A stretch of 38,460 bases of DNA from Parafrankia sp. EUN1f. GTDB taxonomy: Bacteria; Actinomycetota; Actinomycetes; Frankiales; Frankiaceae. Shown here one piece after another: positions 1 to 8,744 of the stretch. Under the pieces are notes generated by a model, which was not told the DNA's origin, ran no database searches, and saw only the letters and a program-made list of their open reading frames with translations. The translations under genes were made by a program, and so were the position numbers. The stretch is from NCBI RefSeq assembly GCF_000177675.1, contig NZ_ADGX01000082.1:1-38460 (forward strand), written 5' to 3'. Each line of letters opens with the position of its first letter. The first letter of the stretch is position 1.

Positions 1-357
1 GCCGACGCCTACGTCATCGTGACGCCGGACTACAACCGCAGCTACCCCGCGTCGATCAAGGCCGCGATCGACTGGTACTACGAGCAGTGGCAGGCCAAGG
101 CCGTCGGTTTCGTCGGCTACAGCGGTGCCAGCGGCGGGCTGCTGGCGATCGAGCATCTGCGGCAGGTGCTCGGCGAACTGCACGCGCACACGCTGCGCGA
201 CCACGTCTCGTTTCCCCGGTACTACGAGCTCTTCGACAGCTCGGGCACACTGATCAACCCGCGGGAGCCGGAAGCCGCCGCGAAGGTCCTGCTCGACGAG
301 CTCAGCTGGTGGGGCACCGCCCTGCGTGACGCCCGCCGCACCCGCGCGCGGATCTGA
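1..357 (+). CDS. NADPH-dependent FMN reductase-like flavoprotein (5' end missing)
   Basis: This is the C-terminal part of a flavodoxin-fold NAD(P)H:FMN oxidoreductase; the reading frame is open from base 1, so the start lies outside the window. The visible 118 residues begin ADAYVIVTPDYNRSYPASIK, which matches the family signature T-P-E/D-Y-N-x-S-x-P-x-x-L/I-K-x-A-I-D-W; that loop contacts the flavin phosphate and ring in this family. A second typical segment, GFVGYSGASGGLLAIEHLRQVL, follows. The family reduces flavins or quinones with NAD(P)H in the cytoplasm; the physiological substrate cannot be read from the sequence. It ends at a TGA at 355-357 and is followed by a 500-bp gap before the kinase gene, so no operon partner is visible downstream. 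Confidence 0.85.
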   Translation, partial: ADAYVIVTPDYNRSYPASIKAAIDWYYEQWQAKAVGFVGYSGASGGLLAIEHLRQVLGELHAHTLRDHVSFPRYYELFDSSGTLINPREPEAAAKVLLDELSWWGTALRDARRTRARI

Positions 358-390
358 TCAACCCGGGTGGCGCCGGCACCGGAGGATCGA

Positions 391-462
391 CGACCGGTTC
401 CGATCAGACGACCAGTTCCGATCAGACGACCAGTGCCGACCGGAGGACCAGTGCCGATCGCC
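391..462. repeat. 18-bp tandem repeat, four units
   Basis: Four consecutive 18-bp units start at 391, 409, 427 and 445, with the core CGACCAGTTCCGATCAGA. Units 1 and 2 differ at one base and units 3 and 4 are more diverged. It is intergenic, just after the FMN reductase stop. Confidence 0.8.
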
Positions 463-750
463 TGACCCGGCCGGGCCGTTGCTCCCCGCCCCACCCTTCC
501 GGGCGACCTGTCGGGGTGGCGGACATCGCGAAGCCCCACCCGCTGACCAGGCCGGGGCCGGTCACCGCGACCCCGGCTGTCCGGTGGCCGACACCTGCAC
601 TCCCCGCAGGTCGTGGGCCTGTGGCTGGCCAGCCGGGCCCGCCGTCACCGGCTCGGTTCGGAGCCCCGACGGGGGGTGGGTGCAGGTGGAACCGGAGCTA
701 CGCCACCCGCACGAACAGGCGGTTGGCCCGGTAGGCGCCCATAAGATGCG

Positions 751-823
751 GATGACTGCTTTAAACCCATTTCTGATGACATGCCGTTGTCGATGACCGG
801 ATGACCTGGTCGTTCCCGATGAC
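751..823 (+). promoter_or_regulatory. Cluster of five GATGAC hexamers before the kinase gene
   Basis: GATGAC occurs at 751, 775, 792, 800 and 818, all on the same strand, within 73 bp and ending about 40 bp before the chosen kinase start. Spacing is irregular (24, 17, 8, 18). They may be protein-binding half-sites or a decayed repeat; no regulator is identified. Confidence 0.3.
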
Positions 824-865
824 GATGTGATGTATCGATTTGGGCGCGGCCCCGGAAGGGGGACG

Positions 866-3268
866 ATGAACAACACACCGCCAAGCGCGATCGGGATGGG
901 TCCAGGCGAGCCGGCAGGTCATGCCGGTCGGATCGAACCCGTGCGCGATGCGGTGTTTACCCCGCTGACACCGCATGATCCGCACAGCGTGAGCCGCTAT
1001 CTGCTGCGGGCCAGGATCGGCGAGGGCGGCATGGGCGCGGTGTACCTGTCGTACACCCCGGGGGGACGCCCGATCGCGCTCAAGGTCGCCCGGCCGGAGC
1101 TGGCGGCCGATCCCGACTTCCGCAGCCGGTTCGCGAAAGAGGTCGCGATCGCGCGCCGGGTGCAGGGCCCCTACACGGTTCCCGTCATCGACGCCGATCC
1201 CGAGGCCCTGCGCCCGTGGATCGCCACCGCCTACGTCGCCGCGCCGTCACTGGCGGTCGCCGTCGTCCGGCAGGGCGCGCTGCCCTCGGCGACGGTGCTC
1301 ATGCTGATCGCCGGCGTGGCCGAGGCGCTGCAGTCCATCCACCGGTCCGGTGTGATCCACCGTGACCTGAAACCCGGCAACGTCATCCTCGCCGACGACG
1401 GCCCACGGGTTATTGATTTTGGTGTCGCGCGGGCCATCGAAACCTCAACCGCCGCTATGACCCAAACGGGTGTACGCATAGGAACACCCGCATTCATGTC
1501 ACCGGAACAGGTTCGCGGAAAGCAGATCGATGCCGCCGGCGACGTGTTCGCGCTTGGTTCGACCGCCTATTACGCGCTGACGGGACGACCGCCGTTCGGA
1601 TCCGACGCCGCGGTTTTTCACCGCATCGAGAACCAGCAGCCCGACTGGGAGCACTGCCCGGACAACGTGCGCGAGGTCCTCTCCCGCTGCCTGGCCAAGG
1701 ATCCCGCGGAGCGTCCGACGTCCACCCAGGTCATCGAGCTGTGCCGGTCGGCGATCACCGACGACCTGTACCTCCAGACCGGGGGTGGCTGGCTGCCGCC
1801 GACGGTGGCGGCCGAGGTCACCCGCTACCGGATCTCCACTGTGCCGTCGCCGTCGACGACCATGCTCGCGACGCCTCCGTCGATGTTCCAGTCGGCGCCG
1901 ACCGGTGCTCCGGATGCCATGGACGCCCTGGGCACACCGTTCCCCAGTGAGCCCTCCCCCACCGATCTGATCGCGGGACCGCACCCCGCCTCCGCGCCCC
2001 TCCCCGCCGGTTCCGCCTCCGCGCCGGCGGCTCCGGTGCCAGCAACCGCGCGGGCCCATCACTCGCCACGCGCCCTCAGCTCGGCCGGCGCGCCGCGAGC
2101 GCTCAACGCGGCGCCGGTGCCGCGGGCGCTGTGCGCGCCCCGGGTGCCCAGGGCGCTGGAGGCCGCGAGCGCCCCCGCGGCTCTCACCGCGGGTTCCCAG
2201 GCTCCGCCGGACGTCTTCAGCTCCCAGGACCCCGACAGCGCCACCAACGTGGCCGCGGCGCCCCCACGTGTGCCCGCCCACCTGTCAGGGCCAGCGGCAG
2301 CCGCGAGTACGGCGGCTGCATTCGGCGCGGGAGCAGAGGCAGGGGCGGGAGCGGGACCGGGTGGATCCGCGGCCCCGCCGCCATCGGCGGCGTCGGCCGC
2401 ATCGGCCCGGTCGGTGCCTCCGACCGGCAGCACCGGCGACTCGGACAGCTCGGACGGCAGCCGCTCGGACAGCTCGGGCCGCTCGGACGGCAGCAACTCG
2501 GGCAGTTCAGGCAGCTCCGGAGGCTCGGGCGGCTCCGGAGGCTCGGGGCACGTCTCGAGCCACGGAGCCAGAGGAAGCAAAGGTGAAGGCGAAGCCGAGG
2601 CCGACGCCGACGCAGGGGCGTCCCGGCGGCTCCGGCGACGGCGTCGGCGCCGGCTCATCACCTTCCTGATGGCCGTGCTCGTCATCGTCAGCGCGGTGTT
2701 CGTCTGGGTGCTGTCGAAACCCATGGGCGGCGGTGAGCCCGTGGCCCTGGTGGTCACACCGTCACGGGAGAACGCGGCAGCCGACGGAACCCGGGTATCC
2801 CCGGCGACCTCCGCAGCCACCCGGGACGCCGAGGAGCCATCGGACCACGAGGAAACGTCAGACCCGGAGGGGACACCGGACCCGCAGACCTCGGCCGACG
2901 CTGCCAGTGGCGCCGGGCCGGTCCGCGCGGTGCGGACGTCACCGCCCGCCGTCCAGCCGCTCGGATGCCCCGCCAAGCCCGTCACCAGGGTGAACAGTGA
3001 CGGATTCGGCGTCCTGACCAAGGTCGGAGACCTTCGCGAGGGCCCGGCCGGGAGCTGCGAGAGCCTCGGCACCTTCGTCCGCGGCCGGAAGTTCTGGCTG
3101 TGGTGCAACGTGACGAAGTCCAACGAGGTCTGGTGGTGGGCGCGGCTCGACGGGACCGAGACGTCCGGCTGGATCCGCGCGGACACGATGAAGATCACCT
3201 ACGTCGACGACAACGACGACGCTAAGGTCGTCGTCTACAACTGCGACGGCAAGGTCGCCACACGCTAG
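866..3268 (+). CDS. Membrane Ser/Thr protein kinase (PknB-type) with external SH3-like domain
   Basis: A eukaryotic-type Ser/Thr kinase of 800 residues. The kinase domain covers about residues 45-310: glycine loop GEGGMGAVY, lysine K73 in IALKVA, catalytic HRDLKPGNV (D167), the DFG motif (D184) and GTPAFMSPEQ. A Ser/Gly/Asp-rich linker of nearly 300 residues follows, then a basic patch and one membrane segment at about 597-620 (LITFLMAVLVIVSAVFVWVL). The outside part ends in an SH3-like fold with four cysteines and aromatic runs (FWLWC, VWWWARL). I chose the ATG at 866 because GGAAGG lies 6 bases upstream; a GTG at 827 in the same frame has no such site. The kinase probably senses a cell-wall or extracellular cue and phosphorylates cytoplasmic proteins. 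It converges on a phosphatase gene. Substrates are unknown. Confidence 0.93.
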   Translation: MNNTPPSAIGMGPGEPAGHAGRIEPVRDAVFTPLTPHDPHSVSRYLLRARIGEGGMGAVYLSYTPGGRPIALKVARPELAADPDFRSRFAKEVAIARRVQGPYTVPVIDADPEALRPWIATAYVAAPSLAVAVVRQGALPSATVLMLIAGVAEALQSIHRSGVIHRDLKPGNVILADDGPRVIDFGVARAIETSTAAMTQTGVRIGTPAFMSPEQVRGKQIDAAGDVFALGSTAYYALTGRPPFGSDAAVFHRIENQQPDWEHCPDNVREVLSRCLAKDPAERPTSTQVIELCRSAITDDLYLQTGGGWLPPTVAAEVTRYRISTVPSPSTTMLATPPSMFQSAPTGAPDAMDALGTPFPSEPSPTDLIAGPHPASAPLPAGSASAPAAPVPATARAHHSPRALSSAGAPRALNAAPVPRALCAPRVPRALEAASAPAALTAGSQAPPDVFSSQDPDSATNVAAAPPRVPAHLSGPAAAASTAAAFGAGAEAGAGAGPGGSAAPPPSAASAASARSVPPTGSTGDSDSSDGSRSDSSGRSDGSNSGSSGSSGGSGGSGGSGHVSSHGARGSKGEGEAEADADAGASRRLRRRRRRRLITFLMAVLVIVSAVFVWVLSKPMGGGEPVALVVTPSRENAAADGTRVSPATSAATRDAEEPSDHEETSDPEGTPDPQTSADAASGAGPVRAVRTSPPAVQPLGCPAKPVTRVNSDGFGVLTKVGDLREGPAGSCESLGTFVRGRKFWLWCNVTKSNEVWWWARLDGTETSGWIRADTMKITYVDDNDDAKVVVYNCDGKVATR

Positions 3269-3323
3269 AGCAGCGTGCCTGCCCGGGCTGCAGGTAAGGG
3301 AGTCGGCGGCCCGGAGGCGCCGC

Positions 3324-4526
3324 TCAGGCCGCGGCCGACTGGTCCGCTCGGGATCGGCCCGCGGCGGCCGGCAGCTCCACCGCGAGGAGCGCGACGTCGT
3401 CGCTGAGGGTGGAGCGCGTCCAGTTCTGGACCTGCCGAACCAGGTCGTCGAGGCAGGCCTCGAGCGGATGGTGCTGGCCCAGTGTCTGCCCCACCGCCGA
3501 CGGCAGCGGGAAGAACTCCCGCGACTCGGCGTTGCGGGCCTCGGCGATCCCGTCGGTGTAGAGCAGCAGGCGGTCGCCTGCTTCCAGCGCGAACGACGTC
3601 AGCGCGACGTCGCCGGCCAGCAGCCCCAGCGGTGATCGCCGGCCGACCGGGGTCAGCGTCGTCGTGGTCTCACCGCGCACCAGAAACGGGTCGGGATGCC
3701 CGGCGTTGACCAGATCCAGCTGGCCGTCGCGGATCTGCAGCACGACGGCGGTGACGAAGTCGTCGAAGCCGCTGACGTCGGCGACCTCCTCGTCCAGATC
3801 GGTCAGAACGGTTTCGATGTCGGGCCGGTGCTTGGCGACGAGGCGGAAGCAGCCCAGCACGCGGCTGGCGATCCGCACCGCGTCCAGGCCCTTGCCGCGG
3901 ACGTCCCCGACCAGCAACCGGGTACCCCAGGGGCTGTCGACGACCTCGTACAGGTCGCCCCCCACCATCGCCTCGGCGGCGGCGCTCTCATAACGGACGG
4001 CGAGCTGCAGATCACCCGACGCGGTCGGCGCCAGTGGCAGGACCGCCCGCTGAGCCACCTCGGCCACCCGGGTCACGTTCTGCAGCTTCACCTCGCGCCG
4101 CGTGTTGTACCGGCTGACGAAGACGGCCATCACACCGCCGACCGCGATGCCGGTCAGGCGCACCAGCTGCGCGGCCAGACCGCCCTCGTTGACGGTGAAC
4201 AACTCGTCGTGGATGCCGATCAGCACGCTGGCGGCCAAGGCCAAGGCCGCGTAGACCGTGGTGAGGAACGGACCGGAAATCGTCGCCGCGAGCAGCGGGG
4301 AGAGCACGGTCAGCTCCAGGATCGTCCAGTGGTCGCTGGCCAGTTGCAGAACGACGACCGCTGCGAGCATCAGCAGCGGTGCCAGCCGCATCGCCCACCG
4401 GGCTGCGGACCGGTCGCTGACCGGGTGCGAAGAGGATGTGCTCACCGCGACCGCGCCACGACGCCGGACCGCTCCAGGACGCCGGACCGCGCCACGACGC
4501 CGGTCAGTGCGGGCCACCCCGGCCAC
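3324..4526 (-). CDS. Membrane-anchored SpoIIE/PP2C-type protein phosphatase
   Basis: About four hydrophobic segments occupy the N-terminal third, from MRLAPLLMLAAVVVLQLA to LTGIAVGGVMAVFVSRY. A short helical linker follows, then a PPM-type SpoIIE phosphatase domain. Metal-binding and core motifs are visible: VGGDLYEV, GDVRGKGLDA, NAGHPDPFLV, LLLYTDGIAEAR and LSDDVALLAVEL. Such proteins dephosphorylate Ser/Thr residues, classically on anti-sigma-factor antagonists. The start is uncertain: the long form begins at a GTG at 4526 and encodes a repeated RRGAV segment made by tandem DNA repeats, while a GTG at 4445 (373 residues, beginning VSTSSSHP) looks more natural. It lies 190 bp downstream of the DAB genes on the same strand and converges on the kinase, so a kinase/phosphatase pairing is possible but unproven. 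Confidence 0.9.
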   Translation of the reverse strand: MAGVARTDRRRGAVRRPGAVRRRGAVAVSTSSSHPVSDRSAARWAMRLAPLLMLAAVVVLQLASDHWTILELTVLSPLLAATISGPFLTTVYAALALAASVLIGIHDELFTVNEGGLAAQLVRLTGIAVGGVMAVFVSRYNTRREVKLQNVTRVAEVAQRAVLPLAPTASGDLQLAVRYESAAAEAMVGGDLYEVVDSPWGTRLLVGDVRGKGLDAVRIASRVLGCFRLVAKHRPDIETVLTDLDEEVADVSGFDDFVTAVVLQIRDGQLDLVNAGHPDPFLVRGETTTTLTPVGRRSPLGLLAGDVALTSFALEAGDRLLLYTDGIAEARNAESREFFPLPSAVGQTLGQHHPLEACLDDLVRQVQNWTRSTLSDDVALLAVELPAAAGRSRADQSAAA

Positions 4527-4620
4527 CCCGCCGTGCCGCGCTCAGATCCACCTTTTCCCTGTTCCCAGCCCCTCCCAGCCCGAACCCCCGCACCGCCCCC
4601 GCGCCGCCGGCGCCGCCCCG

Positions 4621-4660
4621 CACCGGCCCGCACCGGCCCGCACCGGCCCGCACCGGCCCG
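4621..4660. repeat. 10-bp tandem repeat, four exact copies
   Basis: CACCGGCCCG is repeated four times without mismatch in the gap between the phosphatase start and the end of the third DAB-cluster gene, within a longer C-rich low-complexity stretch. Confidence 0.9.
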
Positions 4661-4716
4661 CACCCACAGCACGAATGACAGAGCCCGGGCACCTGTGACC
4701 TGGATGCCGGCCCGGC

Positions 4717-6174
4717 TTAGAGCTCGGGCAGCAGCCCCGCCGGGTGGATCTGAGCGAGCAGGAGCAGCACCAGCAGGACGGTGACCGCACGGAACTCGCG
4801 CACGGTCAGGTCGTGCTCACCCACATGGTCCCGCCGCCCCGTATAGCCCGCGAAATACCACTTCATGACCGTCGCGCCGGAGCCCGCGACCGCGAGCACG
4901 AGCACCACCGCGAGCAGTACGAACCAGGTGCCGACGCCGTCGAGGACCAGGTCCTCCCAGACGAAGCCGATGGTCGCCGGGTAGCCGACCGCGGTGAGGC
5001 CGAACAGCAGGAAGGCCACAGCGAGCCGGGGCGTCCGCGCGAAACAGCCGCCTGGGCCGACCAGCGCCATCGGGCCGCGCCGCGCCTCCGTCGCGGCCGC
5101 GATCATGACCGCGCCGCTGGTCGCGACCGCGCCGACCTGCCAGGCCAGCACCGCCCCCACCGCGGCGACATCGAGATCACCCGCCGGCCCGTGCCCCGCC
5201 GTCCCGAACACCGAACCGGCCAGCGCCCCGCAGCTGACCACTCCGCTCAGTGCCAGCCCAACCTGGGCAAGCGCGGTGCGGACGTCGCGTGCCACCAGGC
5301 CGAGACCCGCCCCCAGCAGGGCGGTCACCCCACTCGCGGCGACGACCCAGCCGGCCCAGACCTGCCCGTGCAGCAGCCTCGCGACCTCCGGCAACAACAA
5401 CAGACCGGACGGGCCGGCCGTGAACGCGACGAGGAGACCGGGCGGCACGGAACCCGCGGGAGCACCGTACCCGACCGGCGAGCCGTGCCTCGCTCGAGAG
5501 CCATGCCCTGCGGCAGAGCCAGAACTTATGGGAGAGCCAGGTCCGACGAGGCAGCCATGCCACAGATGCAGCGGCACCAGGCATTGCCGGACACCGACGC
5601 CGAACGTGACCAGCACAGCCGCGGCCGTCGGTCCGAGCGGCCCGGACAGCAGCAGCCCCGCGGCGCACGCGCCCACCCCGAGCAGATGGTGCAGCCCGAA
5701 AACCCGCGCCGGCCCGGCCCCGGACGGATCGGCCTCATCGGCCAGCTCACGCCACACGACCACGGCGGACAGCGCCCACGAGGCCAGCGCCGCGCCTGGC
5801 CCGTCGGACGCGGTCGCGGCGGTGCCGCAGGCCAGGACGAGCAGCATCCGGGCGAAGGTGCGTGGTGAGTGTGACGTCCACGGCGAGTCGGACGTCACCG
5901 GAGCGAGGGCGGTGGCGGCGAGCCCGGCAAGGCAGGTGACGAACGGCATCCACCGCCCGCTCCCGGGCGCGAGCAGCACGACACCACCGGCTCCACCCGG
6001 CCAGGCACCCAGCCGCTCGGCCAGCATCGCCACGGCGATGACGCCCAGCGCGACGGCGACGCACCAGGTCGCGGTGGCCCGGGCAGCCCGCGGATCAGGG
6101 CTCCGGCGCACCGCGACCGAGCCACCGAGCAGGCCGATCGCGACCAGAAGCGGCGTGACCGCCAGGATCACCAC
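4717..6174 (-). CDS. NuoM/NuoN-like proton-channel-type membrane subunit of the DAB cluster
   Basis: A 485-residue, very hydrophobic protein with many membrane segments, related to the antiporter-like subunits of complex I (NuoM/NuoN, MrpD). Recognisable stretches are VRQCLVPLHLW (the helix-7 motif, with Arg196 where these proteins usually have the pumping Lys), ARDVRTALAQVGLALSG (compare the D-x-K/R-R-x-x-A-x-S motif) and GFVWEDLVLDGVG near the C-terminus. The loop after helix 7 is a Gly/Ser/His-rich repetitive insert (GHGSRARHGSPVGYG). It starts with GTG at 6174 and overlaps the dabB stop by 7 bp, so translation is probably coupled. It is inferred to act with DabB as a second ion-translocating membrane subunit. 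DAB systems are usually described with DabA and DabB only, so its role is open. A NuoN/HyfB-type relic is the alternative. Confidence 0.8.
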   Translation of the reverse strand: MVILAVTPLLVAIGLLGGSVAVRRSPDPRAARATATWCVAVALGVIAVAMLAERLGAWPGGAGGVVLLAPGSGRWMPFVTCLAGLAATALAPVTSDSPWTSHSPRTFARMLLVLACGTAATASDGPGAALASWALSAVVVWRELADEADPSGAGPARVFGLHHLLGVGACAAGLLLSGPLGPTAAAVLVTFGVGVRQCLVPLHLWHGCLVGPGSPISSGSAAGHGSRARHGSPVGYGAPAGSVPPGLLVAFTAGPSGLLLLPEVARLLHGQVWAGWVVAASGVTALLGAGLGLVARDVRTALAQVGLALSGVVSCGALAGSVFGTAGHGPAGDLDVAAVGAVLAWQVGAVATSGAVMIAAATEARRGPMALVGPGGCFARTPRLAVAFLLFGLTAVGYPATIGFVWEDLVLDGVGTWFVLLAVVLVLAVAGSGATVMKWYFAGYTGRRDHVGEHDLTVREFRAVTVLLVLLLLAQIHPAGLLPEL

Positions 6175-8744
6175 GGCCCTCCGGAGCGGGGACGGACGGG
6201 ACGGACGTCCGTGGGGAACCGCGGCGGCTCGTCCAGGTGGCGCGCCGGCCGAGTGCCGCCACCCGGCCCGTCGTTGCGGGCCGTCAGGCGACGCGACGAC
6301 GGGCCGTCGGGCCGCCGGGGCCGCAGGCCCGGCCCACGACCGCCGGTGCTGTCGGACGCCGGCCCACCCGCACGGTCCGTCGCCGCACGGTCCGTCGCCG
6401 CACGGTCCGTCACCGCACGGTCCGCCGATGCGGGGTCTGCCAGCGCAGGCTCCGCGAGCGCACCGTGCGACGCGGGACGGTCCTCGCCGACGACGTCCAC
6501 CGACTCTGCGACACCGCCGGCCTCGATACCAACCGCGGCCTCGATGCCAACCGCGGGCTCGATGCCAACCGCGGGCTCGATGCCAACCGCGGGCTCGATG
6601 ACGCCGGCGTCGGTCGGCCTGCCGGCCGCGCCGAGGGACGTCCTGGGCATCTCTGCGGTATCCGCGTCCACGGTGCCGTCGTCGATGCTGTCCTGGGTGA
6701 CGCGGTCCTGGGGCGTGGTGTCCGGTGCGGCGCTGGCCGGGCTCGGAAGCTGGCGGGCGAGGTCCTCGGCCGCGGGCCGCGGCACCGGCAGCCGCGGCGG
6801 TGTGGACGGCCGGGTCGTTTCAGGGACGGCCAACGGCTCCCCGGGCCGGGAGACCGCCGCCGGACCTGCCTGGCTGGGAATCCGTCGTGGCAGCGCGGTC
6901 GAGCCGGGCAGGTCGGGGGCGTAGGTATCCGCGCCGTAGGGGCCTGATCCGTCCTGGGACCGCTGGCCGGTGCGCCGCGGTGCCGCGGGATGGTCCGTGT
7001 CGGCCCCGTCCACCGAACCCGCGTCCGCATCAGCAACAGGAGCGGAGCCGGAACCAGAACCCGGGTCTCCCTTCGCCTCCGGACGAAGCCTGACCTCGCC
7101 TTCGCCTTCGGGCTCGGGCTCAGGCTCAGGCTCAGGCTCAGGGCCGAGCCTGGCCTCGTTCACACCGGCTGTAGCGACAGTCGGCAGTGTTTCCATCGTC
7201 GCCCAGGGCCACCAGTCGCCGTGGACTGGCTCCGTCGACGCAGCCGGCACCCAAGACGGTCCGCCGCGAGGCGGGCCCGCCTCGACAGGCACGAACCCGG
7301 AAGCGGAGCCGAATCCGGAGCCGGCGCCCGGCCCGACTCCGGTCCCCGGCCGTGCCACGGCCTCGGACCTTCCGCCGATCACCCCCACGGCCTGCCGCTG
7401 CCAGCGGTCTATCGCTGTCAGCGCACGCGCGGCCGCACCTCCGACCTGGCGAAGCACCACGTCTGCGTCTCCCCTCTCGAACGCGTACCGGTAGAGCCGG
7501 GGCTGCCATCGTGTGGGCACGATCGCCATGGTTCGTCCCGGCCCGGAAGCGGATGTCGGGGCACCACGCTGTGCCTGCTCCAGGCGCTGGCTGTCACGCA
7601 GCGCGCTGGGTGAACGAAGGATCTGAGCACAGCGCAGCGTCGCGTGGACGAGGGTGTGCGTCAGGGCAAGGGTGTGCAGGCCGAGTCCGATCTCGGCGAC
7701 GATCAGCCCGACCTGGGTCATCGACCCGTAGGCCAGCGCACTCTTGACGTCGCTCTGGGCCCGGCTGACAACAGCGGCGTGCACGGCGGTGAGCGCGCCG
7801 ACGACGACCAGTGCCAGCCGCGCGAGCGGGGTGTGATCGAGCAGCGGGTCGGCGCGCAGCAGGAGATAGGGGCCCAGGTGGACCGACACCGCCCCGTAGA
7901 AGACCGCGCTGGACGGCGTCGGCCCTTCCATCGCGCGCGGGAGCCAGCCGCCGACGGGGACGAGCGCGGACTTGCCCAGCACAGCCAGGAGCAGCAGGAA
8001 GGCCAGGGCCGGCGCGTGCGCGAGCACCGCCGGGGCTGCCAGCACACCGTCCCAGCCGTGGGTGTGGTGCTCCAGCCCGCCGCCACCACCCGCGCCGCCC
8101 GCGCCGCCGGCACCGCCCGCGGTGCCGCTCGCGAGGTGTCCGAGCCAGACCACCGCGACGAGCAGCCCGGCGTCACAGGCCCGGTAGGTCAGAAAGGCTC
8201 GTAGCCCGTGGCGCACCGGCGCCCGCCGCTCGGCGAAGAACGCGATGAGCAGGGCGGAGGTGAGTCCGACCAGTTCCCAGCCGAAGTACAGCGTCGGGGG
8301 GTCGCCAGCCAGGACCACGAGTTCCACCGCGCCGCCGAACAGGAGCAGCAGCAGGTGGAAGCGGGTGAAGCCGGGCTCCCGATGCAGGTAGCGGGCGGAC
8401 ACCGCGCCGGTCAGGCCGACGAGGGCGGCCGCGACGAGCGCGAAGGGCGCGGACAGCGGGTCCGCGCTCAGATGCCAGGTGAAGCTGTGGTCAGGTGTAC
8501 CGAACCAGGGACCGACGGCCGCGTCCACGGCCTCGCCGCCGCTGACCGCCACCGCACCGGCGAGCACCAGGCAGGCGAAGGTCACCACGCTGAACGAGGT
8601 GGCGACAACCGTGGTGGTCACCCGTTCGGAGCGGATCCGTCCGAACCACATCAGGCTGCCGAGAAGGACGACGGCCACCCCGGGCACGGCAACCGCCAGG
8701 ACCAGGGTCGCGGGCAGGAGCCCGGCGCCGAAACCGCCGCTCAC
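6168..8744 (-). CDS. dabB: DabB: NuoL/MrpA-like membrane subunit with a very long disordered tail
   Basis: This is the membrane partner of DabA in DAB (DABs accumulate bicarbonate) systems. In that family a NuoL-like subunit is thought to couple cation flow to the DabA carbonic-anhydrase-like protein. Residues 1-380 carry about ten or more membrane segments with the antiporter signatures: GWELVGLTSALLIAFF (E157), GKSALVPVGGWLPRAMEGPTP in two overlapping parts (K258), ALAYGSMTQVGLI, and THTLVHATL (H363, H367). After a basic region (380-450) comes a roughly 400-residue tail without membrane segments. It is rich in Pro, Glu, Asp, Ala and Thr and contains (EP)n, TDRAA and EPAVGI repeats. The start is a GTG at 8744 overlapping the dabA stop as GTGA; the open frame extends further upstream only inside dabA. 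DabB proteins are usually around 500-560 residues, so the tail is exceptional. Confidence 0.85.
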   Translation of the reverse strand: MSGGFGAGLLPATLVLAVAVPGVAVVLLGSLMWFGRIRSERVTTTVVATSFSVVTFACLVLAGAVAVSGGEAVDAAVGPWFGTPDHSFTWHLSADPLSAPFALVAAALVGLTGAVSARYLHREPGFTRFHLLLLLFGGAVELVVLAGDPPTLYFGWELVGLTSALLIAFFAERRAPVRHGLRAFLTYRACDAGLLVAVVWLGHLASGTAGGAGGAGGAGGGGGLEHHTHGWDGVLAAPAVLAHAPALAFLLLLAVLGKSALVPVGGWLPRAMEGPTPSSAVFYGAVSVHLGPYLLLRADPLLDHTPLARLALVVVGALTAVHAAVVSRAQSDVKSALAYGSMTQVGLIVAEIGLGLHTLALTHTLVHATLRCAQILRSPSALRDSQRLEQAQRGAPTSASGPGRTMAIVPTRWQPRLYRYAFERGDADVVLRQVGGAAARALTAIDRWQRQAVGVIGGRSEAVARPGTGVGPGAGSGFGSASGFVPVEAGPPRGGPSWVPAASTEPVHGDWWPWATMETLPTVATAGVNEARLGPEPEPEPEPEPEGEGEVRLRPEAKGDPGSGSGSAPVADADAGSVDGADTDHPAAPRRTGQRSQDGSGPYGADTYAPDLPGSTALPRRIPSQAGPAAVSRPGEPLAVPETTRPSTPPRLPVPRPAAEDLARQLPSPASAAPDTTPQDRVTQDSIDDGTVDADTAEMPRTSLGAAGRPTDAGVIEPAVGIEPAVGIEPAVGIEAAVGIEAGGVAESVDVVGEDRPASHGALAEPALADPASADRAVTDRAATDRAATDRAGGPASDSTGGRGPGLRPRRPDGPSSRRLTARNDGPGGGTRPARHLDEPPRFPTDVRPVRPRSGGPW
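6371..6430 (-). repeat. 15-bp in-frame tandem repeat in dabB tail
   Basis: Four 15-bp units (6371, 6386, 6401, 6416; core CACGGTCCGTCGCCG on the plus strand) encode the TDRAA pentapeptide repeat in the DabB tail. The last unit is diverged. Confidence 0.85.
6522..6593 (-). repeat. 18-bp in-frame tandem repeat in dabB tail
   Basis: Four 18-bp units start at 6522, 6540, 6558 and 6576 (core CTCGATGCCAACCGCGGG on the plus strand), the middle ones identical. They encode IEPAVG hexapeptides. A multiple of three keeps the frame if copy number changes. Confidence 0.9.

Larger units (their letters stand above)
358..865. other. Intergenic region between FMN reductase and protein kinase
   Basis: No convincing gene is seen here. 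It holds an 18-bp imperfect tandem repeat (391-462) and five GATGAC hexamers close to the kinase start (751-823). The stretch around 740-840 is less GC-rich than its surroundings and is the likeliest place for the kinase promoter, but I could not identify a clear -35/-10 pair. Confidence 0.5.

Noticed and set aside
4442-4716. Small open frames in the C-rich repeat region
   Set aside because: They are products of the 10-bp and RRGAV-type tandem repeats; they lack ribosome-binding sites and are not family-like.
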